This document shows, one piece after another, positions 51,222 through 59,167 of a stretch of 64,000 nt of DNA; position 1 is the stretch's first letter; every line of letters begins with the position of its first letter. A program made the position numbers and the translations under genes. A model generated the notes under the pieces. That model was not told the DNA's origin. It ran no database searches and worked only from the letters and a program-made list of their open reading frames with translations. The stretch is from Novosphingobium huizhouense. Its GTDB lineage: Bacteria; Pseudomonadota; Alphaproteobacteria; Sphingomonadales; Sphingomonadaceae. The stretch spans positions 607,353 through 671,352 of the forward strand of contig NZ_JAILXZ010000003.1 in the NCBI RefSeq assembly GCF_020179475.1. Reading direction: 5' to 3'.

Positions 51222-51250
51222 CGATATCATGATATCATATCATGATATCG
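51222..51250. promoter_or_regulatory. 29-bp palindromic operator of the toxin-antitoxin operon
   Basis: Perfect 14-base arms (CGATATCATGATAT and its complement) around one central base, starting two bases upstream of the antitoxin ATG. It contains the decamer ATGATATCAT twice, which suits cooperative binding of ribbon-helix-helix dimers. Confidence 0.8.
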
Positions 51251-51709
51251 TCAAGCCTTGGCGGGCCGGTTTTCGCGCCACCAGCGGAAGGTGAACACCG
51301 CATCGCTTGACCCTTCCGTGCCCAGCTTCGCCAGCATCGCCAGCCCCTCGGCCACGCTCGGCTCGTGGCCTTCCGCCACCGGCCACAGCGCCATCGACGG
51401 CTCGATCGGGTCGAACCAGTCCTTGCGCCGCGCCAGCACCGCGCGATGGTCCGCCTGGCGATAGGCGAAGGCTTCGAGCGAAGGCACGTCGCGCCACACC
51501 GACATGTTGACGATGAAGTCGGGATCGCCCGCCACCGCCTCGATCGCCGTCGCGTCGTTGGCCTCGCCCTCGCCGATCAGCCGCCAGACGAACCCGTCCG
51601 CAGCCTCGGCCATGGCGTTCACGTGATCGAGCGCGGCCATGAAGTCGGCGTTGGCCGGATCGTCCTTGGCGACGCGGAACCGCGCGACGTTGATCTGGGC
51701 GATCGGCAT
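51251..51709 (-). CDS. DUF3291-like protein
   Basis: A 152-residue protein resembling the DUF3291 ferredoxin-like-fold family related to antibiotic-biosynthesis monooxygenases (IAQINVARFRV, FVWRLIGEGEANDATAIE, VNMSVWRDVPSLEAFAYRQADH, FTFRWWRENRP). No catalytic residues are established for this group. It ends exactly beside the toxin-antitoxin palindrome and starts seven bases after the glmU stop, so it may be co-transcribed with glmU. Function unknown. Confidence 0.75.
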   Translation of the reverse strand: MPIAQINVARFRVAKDDPANADFMAALDHVNAMAEAADGFVWRLIGEGEANDATAIEAVAGDPDFIVNMSVWRDVPSLEAFAYRQADHRAVLARRKDWFDPIEPSMALWPVAEGHEPSVAEGLAMLAKLGTEGSSDAVFTFRWWRENRPAKA

Positions 51710-51716
51710 GGTGACC

Positions 51717-53132
51717 TCACCCCTTCGCCTTGTCCGCCTTCTTCTTCTTCATCGCGTCGTGGAACTGGTCGGCCCAGCCCGGCTTGATCAGCTGTTCGGC
51801 GCGCACCAGCCGCAGCTCGCCGTCCGAGACATCGCGGCTGACCGCGCTGCCCGCCGCCACGATCGCGTCGGCGCCGATCTTGACCGGCGCGATCAGCGCC
51901 GAGTTAGAGCCGATGAACGCGCGCGGGCCGATCACCGTCTTGTGCTTGAAATAGCCGTCGTAGTTGCAGGTGATCGTGCCCGCCCCGATGTTGGCGCCCT
52001 CGCCCACCTCCGCATCGCCGAGGTAGGTCAGGTGGCTGGCCTTGGCCCCCTTGCCCAGCCGCGCCGCCTTCATCTCGACGAAGTTGCCGATCTTGCTGTC
52101 CTCTTCCAGCACCGAGCCGGGACGGATCCGCGCGAACGGCCCGATCGATACGCCGCTTGCCAGGCTCGCCCCTTCGACATGGCTGAAGGCGTGGATCACG
52201 ACATTGTCGGCCACCGTCACGCCCGGGCCGAACACCACGTTCTGCTCGATCGTCACGTCGCGGCCGACCTGCGTGTCCCAGGCGAACCACACCGTTTCGG
52301 GCGCGACCAGCGTCGCCCCGTCGGCCATCGCGGCGGCGCGGCGCCTGTCCTGCCAGCGCGCCTCGGCCACCGCCAGCTCGCCGCGGCTGTTGATGCCCAT
52401 GACCTCGTCGGCATCGTCGGTGACCACCACCGCGCAGACGCGCCCGTCGCCGTTCGCCACGTTGACGATGTCGGTCAAATAGTATTCGCCCTGCGCATTG
52501 TCGTTGCCAACGCGCGCCAGCAGGCCGAACAGATCGGCGCCGCGCACCGCCATCAGCCCCGAATTGCACAAGCGACAGGCCCGCTCTTCCTCGGTCGCGT
52601 CCTTGTGCTCGACCATCTTGGCCACCACGCCATCGTGCGCGATCACGCGCCCGTACTGCAGCGTGTCGGCCGGCTCGAAGCCCAGCACCACCACCGCCGG
52701 ATTGTCATCCCCGTGCAGCCGCTCCAGCATCGCGCGCATCGTCCCGGCGCGCACGAACGGCACGTCGCCATAAAGGATCAGCACATCCCCGCCGAAGCCC
52801 TGCAGCGCGCCCTCGGCCTGCTGCACCGCGTGCCCCGTGCCGAGCTGCGGGTCCTGCACCGCGATCGTCGCCGCGCCGCCCAATGCCTTTTCGAGCTGCT
52901 CGCGGCCGTGGCCTGCCACCACCACCTGCCGCTCGGGCGCGAGCTGCGCCGCGCTTGCCAGCAGGTGCATCAGCATCGGCCGCCCGGCGATCGGATGGAG
53001 CACCTTGTGCAGCTCGCTCTTCATGCGGGTGCCCTTGCCCGCAGCGAGCACGACGATTGCGAGAGGGGCCGCGAGGGGGGCGGCGAGAGGAGCGGCGAGA
53101 GGAGCGGCGGGCGGGGAGGAAGCCTGGGTCAT
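51717..53132 (-). CDS. glmU: Bifunctional UDP-N-acetylglucosamine pyrophosphorylase / glucosamine-1-phosphate N-acetyltransferase
   Basis: A 471-residue enzyme making UDP-GlcNAc in two steps. The N-terminal uridyltransferase has the signature LAAGKGTRMKSELHKVLH, LYGDVPF and NGDGRVCAVVV. The C-terminal left-handed beta-helix has hexapeptide repeats with NFVEMK and NYDGYFKHKTVIG around the acetyltransferase active site. The N-terminus is extended by about 24 residues with four APLA repeats encoded by a 12-bp tandem repeat (53059-53106). The ATG at 53132 is the only good start. It is divergent from gph. Confidence 0.96.
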   Translation of the reverse strand: MTQASSPPAAPLAAPLAAPLAAPLAIVVLAAGKGTRMKSELHKVLHPIAGRPMLMHLLASAAQLAPERQVVVAGHGREQLEKALGGAATIAVQDPQLGTGHAVQQAEGALQGFGGDVLILYGDVPFVRAGTMRAMLERLHGDDNPAVVVLGFEPADTLQYGRVIAHDGVVAKMVEHKDATEEERACRLCNSGLMAVRGADLFGLLARVGNDNAQGEYYLTDIVNVANGDGRVCAVVVTDDADEVMGINSRGELAVAEARWQDRRRAAAMADGATLVAPETVWFAWDTQVGRDVTIEQNVVFGPGVTVADNVVIHAFSHVEGASLASGVSIGPFARIRPGSVLEEDSKIGNFVEMKAARLGKGAKASHLTYLGDAEVGEGANIGAGTITCNYDGYFKHKTVIGPRAFIGSNSALIAPVKIGADAIVAAGSAVSRDVSDGELRLVRAEQLIKPGWADQFHDAMKKKKADKAKG

Positions 53133-53194
53133 GGCACGGGCTATTGCCAGCATTTGCTTGCAGTTTCCAGAACGGCCCGGCACGTGCGCGCAAC

Positions 53195-53872
53195 ATGACG
53201 CATTTCTCATTCGACGTGGTCGGCTTCGATCTCGACGGCACCCTGCTCGATACCGCGCAGGATCTCGGCAACGCGCTCAACCACGCGCTCGCGCTTGCCG
53301 GTCGCGCGCCCGTGCCATTGGCGCAAGTGCGCCGCTTCATCGGTGGCGGCGCCACACAGATGCTGCGCAACGCGCTCGTCGCGAGCGGCGGGGTGGACGA
53401 GGCCGCCTTCCCCGAACTGCAGGCCGGCCTGCTCGCCTCCTACGCCGCCAACATTGCCGTTCATTCACGCCTGTTCCCCGGCGGCGAGGCGATGCTCGAC
53501 GCGCTCGCTGCACGCGGGGTGAAGCTCGCCATCGCCACCAACAAGCCCGAGCGCCTCGCCGTGCGCCTGTTCGACGAACTCGGCCTGCTCGATCGCTTCG
53601 CCTGCGTGATCGGCGGCGACACACTGGGCCCCGGCCGCGCCAAGCCCGCGCCCGACATGCTGCACGAAATGATGGCGCGCTGCGGCGGCACGCGCGGCGC
53701 CTTCGTCGGCGACACCACCTTCGACATCGGCGCCGCCCGCGCCGCCGGCCTCCCCGTCGTCGCCTGCCGCTTCGGCTACTGGGACGTGCCCCCCGACGAC
53801 CTCGGCGCCGACGCGGCGATCGACCACTTCGACGACCTCATCCCCGCGCTGGAGGCGATCGGGCGGGGGTGA
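53195..53872 (+). CDS. gph: HAD-family phosphoglycolate phosphatase
   Basis: A 225-residue HAD phosphatase. Motif I is FDLDGTLLDTAQDL, motif II is IATNKP, motif III comprises the Lys of GRAKPAP, and motif IV is FVGDTTFDIGAARAAG. A helical cap follows motif I. This is the Gph type, which removes phosphoglycolate arising from DNA repair. The ATG at 53195 is 62 bases from the divergent glmU start. It is convergent with the MarR-GNAT gene. Confidence 0.88.
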   Translation: MTHFSFDVVGFDLDGTLLDTAQDLGNALNHALALAGRAPVPLAQVRRFIGGGATQMLRNALVASGGVDEAAFPELQAGLLASYAANIAVHSRLFPGGEAMLDALAARGVKLAIATNKPERLAVRLFDELGLLDRFACVIGGDTLGPGRAKPAPDMLHEMMARCGGTRGAFVGDTTFDIGAARAAGLPVVACRFGYWDVPPDDLGADAAIDHFDDLIPALEAIGRG

Positions 53873-53885
53873 GCGCGGCCCTCCT

Positions 53886-54857
53886 TCACATTCTCCCTGG
53901 CAATGGATAGCGCATCGCCACGTTGCAGCGTTCGTAGCGCGCGCCATAATCGGCCATGATCTGCGCGTCGTGGACGAAGCCCAGCTTCTCGTAAAGATGG
54001 ACCGCGGCCTCGCAGCGCCGGTTGGTCAGGAGGTACAGCAGCTCGGCGCCCATCGCACGGGCGCGCTCGATCATCGCGGCAAGCAGGAATTCCCCCGCCT
54101 TCAACCCCCGCGCGCTTTCGCGCACGCCCATCTTGGTCAGCTCGAACTTGCCCTTGCCGGTCTGCTGCAGCGCGCAGGTGCCGACCACGCCCAAGCCGGG
54201 CGCGGCGACGAACAGGATCGTGCCGCCACCATCGATGATCCGCGCGCGCGGGTTTTCCAGCACGTCGCGATCAGTCGGCTCGAGCGCGAACATCGCGGTG
54301 ATCCACTGCGCGTTGATGTCGTGGAAATCGGCCGCCAGCGTGTCGTCGTATTCCAGCAAGGTCAGGCCCTGCGGCGTCATCCGGCTCGCGCGCTCGGCGA
54401 TCGAGGCCGCATCGAGCGCGCGCTCGATCGCCGCCAGCTCGGCCATGAACCGCCGCGTGCCCTCGCCCAGGATGTCTTCCACCGCCATGCCGATCCGCGG
54501 CCACATGTCGGCAGCGGCGCGCCGTGCTGCCTCGCGCCCGGCCGGCGTCAGCGCCATCCGCCGGGTGCGCTGATCGCCGCCCGGTTCCTCGGCGACGATC
54601 CCCTGCTGCTCGAGCTGGCCGATGCTGCGCGTCATGCCCGGCTGGCTGATCCCCGCCGCCTCGGCGAGCTGGCCGACCGTCATCGGCCCGGTCCGCAGCG
54701 CCGCGAGCACGACCATGTGCGCCGGCTGCAACGGCAGCCCGGCCTCGTCGATCACCTGGGTCGCGCCGGACTGGAGACGCTCGGCCAGACGGCGCAGGCG
54801 ACTGCCGAGAAACGAGGGCCCCATGTCCGCGAGAACGTCTGCCATATGCATCTCCAT
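53886..54857 (-). CDS. MarR-type regulator fused to GNAT acetyltransferase
   Basis: A 323-residue fusion. Residues about 15-150 form a MarR winged helix (VLAALRTGPMTVGQLAEAAG, ISQPGMTRSIGQLEQQGIV, then the QRTRRMALTPAG wing). Residues about 165-315 form a GNAT domain (GLGVVGTCALQQ, FELTKMGVRESARGLKAGEFLL, NRRCEAAVHLYEKLGF). Such fusions are found in many bacteria and are thought to couple regulation to acetylation of a small molecule. A 28-base palindrome overlaps the start region, indicating autoregulation. Start may be 54857 or a nearby in-frame ATG. Confidence 0.9.
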   Translation of the reverse strand: MEMHMADVLADMGPSFLGSRLRRLAERLQSGATQVIDEAGLPLQPAHMVVLAALRTGPMTVGQLAEAAGISQPGMTRSIGQLEQQGIVAEEPGGDQRTRRMALTPAGREAARRAAADMWPRIGMAVEDILGEGTRRFMAELAAIERALDAASIAERASRMTPQGLTLLEYDDTLAADFHDINAQWITAMFALEPTDRDVLENPRARIIDGGGTILFVAAPGLGVVGTCALQQTGKGKFELTKMGVRESARGLKAGEFLLAAMIERARAMGAELLYLLTNRRCEAAVHLYEKLGFVHDAQIMADYGARYERCNVAMRYPLPGRM

Positions 54858-54881
54858 ATCGTGTTATATAACGTGATATGG
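54854..54881. promoter_or_regulatory. Palindrome at the start of the marR-GNAT gene
   Basis: An imperfect 28-base palindrome: outer arms CCATATC/GATATGG, inner arms GTTATATAAC, with two mismatched base pairs between them. It overlaps the start codon, in an AT-rich patch, and suits a MarR dimer acting on its own promoter. Confidence 0.65.
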
Positions 54882-55060
54882 AATTGCCGTGCCGTCAAGC
54901 CCGGAATGGTCAGGCGCGTAGCTTGCATATGCAATGATCTAGGGCGCTTTCCTACAGGCCGCCGGGCGCGTAGAACTGCCGCCACCATGCTCTTTCAAAC
55001 CGTTGATTCCATGCCTTCGGCATCGCGTCCTCGAACGCGGTGCAGGCCCCTGCGAACGCC

Positions 55061-55250
55061 ACCCCTGGACTGTGTCAACCCCGTCAACCTGGCCCCTTGT
55101 CGCCCGGCGCGGACCCGCCCGAAAGGAGAGGCGAAAGCTCACCCTTGGACAGTGTCAACTCTGTCAACTTTGCCATTTGCCGCCCGGCGCGGGCCCACCC
55201 GAAGAGGGGGGCGAAAATACACCGCTGAACAGTGTCAACTCTGTCAACTT
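55061..55250. repeat. 80-bp tandem repeat with paired GTCAAC motifs
   Basis: Two full 80-base units (55061-55140 and 55141-55220) and the first 30 bases of a third (to 55250). Each unit has the paired motif TGTCAAC-N2/3-GTCAAC and a GCCCGGCGCGG segment followed by a GAAAGGAGAGGCGAAA-like run. It occupies most of the 406-base gap between the marR-GNAT gene and the topoisomerase stop. No gene is supported here. It ends directly at the topoisomerase gene. Confidence 0.75.
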
Positions 55251-55263
55251 GTGGGCCCTTGCC

Positions 55264-56301
55264 CTATCCCGCCTTGAGCAGCTCGGCCGCGCGCGGGCCC
55301 TCTTCCAGCAGCGCGATCAACCCGCGTTCGGCGCGGCTCAGCCAGCGCGTCGCGCGCGGCAGGCGCAAGGCCTCGCGCCAGGTCTCCTGCGTCTCGACCA
55401 GCGCGAGCACGGCGGGGTGGATGTACGACTTGCGCGCGATCGCCGGCGTGTTGCCCAGCCGCTCGGACACCTCGAGCAGCAAGGCCTTGAGCGGCACCTT
55501 CTCGCGCGCGCCGGCGAGCAGTTCGAAGCCCAGCGCGCTCGCGTGCCAGGTGCGGAAATGCTTGGCGGTGAAGTCCTCGCCCATCGTCTCGCGCAAGTAG
55601 CCGTTGACGTCGGCCGAGCCTACGGGACAAGCCTCGCCATGCTCGTCGAGGTACTGGAACAGGTGCTGGCCCGGCAGGTCCTGCATCTTCTTGACGAAGC
55701 GGACGAGGCTGCGATCGGAAATGCGCATTTCGCGCAGCTTGCCCGACTTGGCCTTGAACCGCAGCCGCAGCACCTGCCCCTTCACCGCTGCGTGGTCCAT
55801 GCGCAGCGTCGTCGCGCCGAAGCTTTCGTTGGCCTTGGCATAAGCCTCGTTGCCGATGCGGATGCCGCCGGTGTCGAGCAGCCGCACGACCGAGGCGATG
55901 CACCGCTCGCGCGTCAGCCTGGGCGCGGCGAGGTCGTCCTCGACGCGCTTCCTGACCAGCGGCAGCAGGTGGCCGAAGCGGGCGCAACCGTCGAACTTCT
56001 CGCCTTCGCGCGCGGTGCGGAACTCGGGGTGATAACGATACTGCTTGCGCCCCTTGGCATCGATCCCGGTCGCCAGGATATGGCCGTTGGCGGCGGGGCA
56101 GAACCAGGTCTCGCCATAGGCGGGCGGCAGGCCGATGGCGTTGAGGCGGTCGATCTCGTCGCGGTCGGTGATGCGCTGGCCCTGCGCGTCCCAGTAGCCC
56201 CAGCCCCGCCCGCAGCGGCGGCGGCGGATGCCGGGCAAGGAATCGTCGACGTAGATCAGCCGGGTCTTGCCGAAACGCAGCGCCTGGGGTTTGCTGTCCA
56301 T
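55264..56301 (-). CDS. DNA topoisomerase IB (poxvirus/eukaryote type)
   Basis: A 345-residue type IB topoisomerase. An N-terminal domain (GIRRRRCGRGWGYWDAQG, ITDRDEIDRLNAIG) precedes the catalytic core with GNEAYAKANESFGATTL, FKAKSGK (catalytic Lys region), the HFRTWHAS segment (Arg/His), and the nucleophile Tyr in ARKSYIHPAVL. These are the residues of the RKRH-Y set. It relaxes supercoils by single-strand nicking through a 3-prime phosphotyrosine. Sphingomonads often carry one. The ATG at 56301 gives a normal N-terminus; a longer in-frame start is in the divergent promoter region. Confidence 0.92.
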   Translation of the reverse strand: MDSKPQALRFGKTRLIYVDDSLPGIRRRRCGRGWGYWDAQGQRITDRDEIDRLNAIGLPPAYGETWFCPAANGHILATGIDAKGRKQYRYHPEFRTAREGEKFDGCARFGHLLPLVRKRVEDDLAAPRLTRERCIASVVRLLDTGGIRIGNEAYAKANESFGATTLRMDHAAVKGQVLRLRFKAKSGKLREMRISDRSLVRFVKKMQDLPGQHLFQYLDEHGEACPVGSADVNGYLRETMGEDFTAKHFRTWHASALGFELLAGAREKVPLKALLLEVSERLGNTPAIARKSYIHPAVLALVETQETWREALRLPRATRWLSRAERGLIALLEEGPRAAELLKAG

Positions 56302-56396
56302 CTCCGGCGAACGGGACAGCCCCCTTGCGGTTCCTGCCCCTGCCCCCCAACTTCCCCCCGTCGCGTTGCGTTCACCTGCCAGCAAGGATCGATCCC

Positions 56397-57239
56397 ATGT
56401 CGGAAGAATACGTTCCCCCCAAGGTCTGGACCTGGGACCAGCCCAACGGCGGTGTCTTCGCCAATCTCAACCGTCCGGTCGCCGGGCCGCTGCGCGAGGC
56501 CGAGCTGCCGGTGGGCGAGCATCCCTTCCAGCTCTATTCGCTCGGCACGCCCAATGGGCAGAAGGTCACCATCCTGCTCGAGGAACTGCTCGAGGCGGGC
56601 GTTAGCGAGGCCGAATACGATGCCTGGCTGATCAAGATTTTCGAAGGCGACCAGTTCACCACCGGCTTCGTCGACGTGAACCCCAACTCGAAAATCCCGG
56701 CGATGGTCGACCGCAGCGGCCCTGAACCGATCCGCCTGTTCGAATCGGGCGCGATGCTGCTCCACCTCGCTGAAAAGTTTGGGCGTTTCCTGCCGACCGA
56801 CGCCAAGGGCCGCGCCGAGACGCTGTCGTGGCTGTTCTGGCAGATGGGCTCGGCCCCGTTCATCGGCGGCGGCTTCGGCCACTTCTACGCCTATGCCCCG
56901 CAGAAGTTCGAATACCCGATCAACCGCTACGCGATGGAAACCAAGCGCCTGTTCTCGGTCGCCGACCGCCGCCTCGGCGAGACGCGCTTCCTTGCCGGAG
57001 ACGACTACACCATCGCCGACATCGCGACCTACGCGTGGTTCGGGCTGCTCTACAACGGCCAGGCCTACGGCGATGCGGCGACGTTCCTGTCGATGCACGA
57101 ATACGAGAACGTCGGGCGCTGGGTGAAGGAGATCGACGCAAGGCCGGGCGCGCAGCGCGGGCGGCTCGTCAACAACATCCAGAAGGGCATCGCCGAGCGT
57201 CACTCGGCCGCCGATTTCGACGCGCTCGCAAAGGCTTGA
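56397..57239 (+). CDS. yghU: Glutathione S-transferase, YghU type
   Basis: A 280-residue Nu-class GST. The N-terminal extension (PPKVWTWDQPNGGVFANLNRPVAGP), the thioredoxin-fold with GTPNGQKVTILLEE and NPNSKIPAM, the glutathione-contact FESGAMLLHLAEK, and the all-alpha C-terminal half match YghU. Such enzymes have disulfide-bond reductase activity and can bind two glutathiones. It is divergent from topoisomerase IB across 95 bases and followed by a GC-rich hairpin. Confidence 0.93.
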   Translation: MSEEYVPPKVWTWDQPNGGVFANLNRPVAGPLREAELPVGEHPFQLYSLGTPNGQKVTILLEELLEAGVSEAEYDAWLIKIFEGDQFTTGFVDVNPNSKIPAMVDRSGPEPIRLFESGAMLLHLAEKFGRFLPTDAKGRAETLSWLFWQMGSAPFIGGGFGHFYAYAPQKFEYPINRYAMETKRLFSVADRRLGETRFLAGDDYTIADIATYAWFGLLYNGQAYGDAATFLSMHEYENVGRWVKEIDARPGAQRGRLVNNIQKGIAERHSAADFDALAKA

Positions 57240-57246
57240 GCCGTAC

Positions 57247-57271
57247 GGGGCAGGCCCTCCCGGCCTGCCCC
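57247..57271 (+). terminator. GC-rich hairpin after yghU
   Basis: A perfect 10-base-pair stem GGGGCAGGCC/GGCCTGCCCC with loop CTCCC seven bases after the yghU stop. There is no immediate uridine tract, so it is a probable rather than certain terminator. Confidence 0.5.
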
Positions 57272-57333
57272 CAAGGCCACCCCACAAGCCCCCTTTTCAC
57301 CACGCGAAAGCCAAGTATAAGCGCGCCTCCTGC

Positions 57334-57408
57334 TGGGGCGTCGCCAAGTGGTAAGGCACCGGTTTTTGGTACCGGCATTCGCAGGTTCGAATCCTGCCGC
57401 CCCAGCCA
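57334..57408 (+). tRNA. tRNA-Gln (anticodon TTG)
   Basis: A 75-base tRNA including an encoded CCA. The acceptor stem pairs TGGGGCG with CGCCCCA, the anticodon stem CCGGT/ACCGG holds a seven-base loop with TTG at positions 34-36, and the T arm has GGTTCGAATCC. All stems pair correctly. A TATAAG-like -10 box lies about 15-20 bases upstream. No integrase or attachment duplication is seen beside it. Confidence 0.95.
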
Positions 57409-57438
57409 GGTCGTTCCAGCCGTGACATTCCGGCCAGC

Positions 57439-58068
57439 TCAGCCCGGACGTGTAATCGCCGCCCCCGCCCCCGTCCCCGCAGCACGGTCCGCGACGCCGA
57501 GGCCGGCAAGGCCCATTGCGATCATGGCCGTCACGCGGGCTTCGGCGCCCGGCTCGTCGCAGGGCTGTTCGAGCAGGTTGGTCATCAGGACCTGGCACAG
57601 GCCGAGCCAGTAGACCACGCCGAGTTCTTCTGCCTCGGCCCGCAACCGTCCCTGGGCGATGGCCGCAGCGAAATCGGCGGAAAGCCCGCGGTTGAGCGGA
57701 TGCCTGCGGTCGGTCGAACGGCCCGCGCTGCGCAGCAGGACCGTGGCCCGCGTCGGGTGCGCTCGGGCAAAGGCGGCGGCGACGCGCATGCCTCCGGCGA
57801 TCCGCGCGACCGGGTCGGCAATCTCCGCATTAGCGCGGTCCACTTGTTCTTCGAGCTCGAGCCGCACTTCGGCGGCGATCGCGTCGGCAAACGCGGGCTT
57901 GTCCGCAAAGTGATTGAAGAAGCTGCCTTTGGCGACTCCGGCCAGCGCCACGACCTCGTCGATCGGGATCGCATCGATCGGTTTGCGGGCAAGAAGGTCG
58001 AAGCCCGCCGCGATCAGCGCGGCGCGCGTGCGCGCAGCGCGGGGCGAAAGATCGGAGCGGCTGGCCAT
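57439..58068 (-). CDS. TetR/AcrR family transcriptional regulator
   Basis: A 209-residue TetR-type regulator. The helix-turn-helix region is AIPIDEVVALAGVAKGSFFNHF after an N-terminal RTRAALIAAGFDLLARK helix. It is divergent from the extradiol dioxygenase operon, and the 79-base interval carries two TGACC-type inverted repeats, so it very probably represses both itself and that operon until a ligand binds. The ATG at 58068 fits the usual N-terminus; alternatives at 58098 or 58104 would overlap the first operator. Confidence 0.88.
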   Translation of the reverse strand: MASRSDLSPRAARTRAALIAAGFDLLARKPIDAIPIDEVVALAGVAKGSFFNHFADKPAFADAIAAEVRLELEEQVDRANAEIADPVARIAGGMRVAAAFARAHPTRATVLLRSAGRSTDRRHPLNRGLSADFAAAIAQGRLRAEAEELGVVYWLGLCQVLMTNLLEQPCDEPGAEARVTAMIAMGLAGLGVADRAAGTGAGAAITRPG

Positions 58069-58083
58069 CGCGCTTTCGCTACT

Positions 58084-58124
58084 TGACCAGACGGTCATTT
58101 GCAATCACATTGACCAAATAGTCA
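58084..58124. promoter_or_regulatory. Two TGACC-type inverted repeats between tetR and the extradiol operon
   Basis: TGACC-N4-GGTCA at 58084-58097 and TGACC-N4-AGTCA at 58111-58124, with centres 27 bases apart. Both fall in the divergent promoter interval. Paired similar sites are typical of TetR autoregulation and co-repression. Confidence 0.7.
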
Positions 58125-58147
58125 GAACAGAGTCGGCGGGACAGGAC

Positions 58148-59167
58148 ATGCCAGTGATCAAGGTCGAGGACATCGCCCACGTGCGCTTTGCCGCACCCGA
58201 CCTTGGCGCAATGCGCACCTTTCTCGAGGATTTCGGGATGACGGTGTTCGACGCGGACGGTCGCCTCTATGGCAAGGGCAGCGATGGCCGCCCCTTCGTC
58301 CACGTCACCGAACCCGGCGAGGCGAAGTTTCTCGCCATCGGCTTGCGCGCGGCCTCCATCGAGGATCTCGAGCGCCTCGCACAAAGCGAGGGCGTCGCGG
58401 TCGAACGCCTCGCCGAGCCCGGCGGCGGAAGCATCGTCCGCCTTATCGATCCCGACGGCTACGGCGTCGAAGTGGTCGCCGGCCAGCAGGTCGAAGCACC
58501 AGCCCCGGCGCCGTTCGCACAAGCCTTCAACACCGCCGCGCTCAAGGTCAGACAGCGCGAGCCCATCCGCCTCACCCCCGCACCGGCGCATGTCCGCCGG
58601 ATCGGCCACGCCGTGCTCAAGGTCAGCGACTTCCGCCGCTCCGAGGCGTGGTACAAGGAGCGCTTCGGCTTCCTGACCTCGGACGAGGTCGAAGCCGCGA
58701 AGAACGTGCCGCTCGGCGCCTTCATGCGCTGCGACCGCGGCGACAAGCTTGCCGATCACCATACCATCTTCCTGGCCCAGTTGCCGGGCAAGCTCGGCCT
58801 GCTTCACGCAGCGTTCGAAGTCGCCAATCTCGACGACCTCATGCTCGGTCACGACCATCTCAAGGCGCGCAAGTACCGCGCCGCCTGGGGCGTCGGGCGG
58901 CACGTCATGGGCAGCCAGATCTTCGATTACTGGAAGGACCCGTTCGGCAACGAGCTCGAACACTGGACCGACGGCGACCTCTTAACCGCAGCCGATCCGC
59001 CGCAGAAGTTGCCGATGAGCGCGCTGCTCGCAGTGCAATGGGGCAGCCCGCACCCGATGTTCGCCGGCGCCGTTGCACCGCCCCCCGCCATTGTTTCCAC
59101 GATCACCGCGCTGCAGCTGCGCCTCAAGCGCCTGTTCCGCCGCCAGCCGAAAGGTCAGCCCGCATGA
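58148..59167 (+). CDS. Type I extradiol ring-cleavage dioxygenase (VOC fold)
   Basis: A 339-residue two-domain VOC protein with a complete extradiol site in the C-terminal domain. The iron ligands are His154 (RIGHAVLKVSD), His220 (GLLHAAFEV) and Glu271 (NELEHWTDG). His204/His205 (ADHHTIF) stands at the acid-base position and Tyr261 (FDYWKDPFGNE) at the substrate tyrosine. The ligand spacings (66 and 51) are close to those of BphC. It would cleave a catechol next to the hydroxyls. The C-terminus is about 45 residues longer than in BphC. It overlaps the FAH-family gene by four bases. Confidence 0.85.
   Translation: MPVIKVEDIAHVRFAAPDLGAMRTFLEDFGMTVFDADGRLYGKGSDGRPFVHVTEPGEAKFLAIGLRAASIEDLERLAQSEGVAVERLAEPGGGSIVRLIDPDGYGVEVVAGQQVEAPAPAPFAQAFNTAALKVRQREPIRLTPAPAHVRRIGHAVLKVSDFRRSEAWYKERFGFLTSDEVEAAKNVPLGAFMRCDRGDKLADHHTIFLAQLPGKLGLLHAAFEVANLDDLMLGHDHLKARKYRAAWGVGRHVMGSQIFDYWKDPFGNELEHWTDGDLLTAADPPQKLPMSALLAVQWGSPHPMFAGAVAPPPAIVSTITALQLRLKRLFRRQPKGQPA

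Noticed and set aside
55061..55250. Possible CRISPR array
   Set aside because: The 80-bp units are contiguous copies without unique spacers, there are only about 2.4 copies, and no cas genes are near.
57334..57408. tRNA-Gln as an integration site of a genomic island
   Set aside because: No integrase gene, no direct repeat of the tRNA 3-prime end and no mobility genes are visible on either side.
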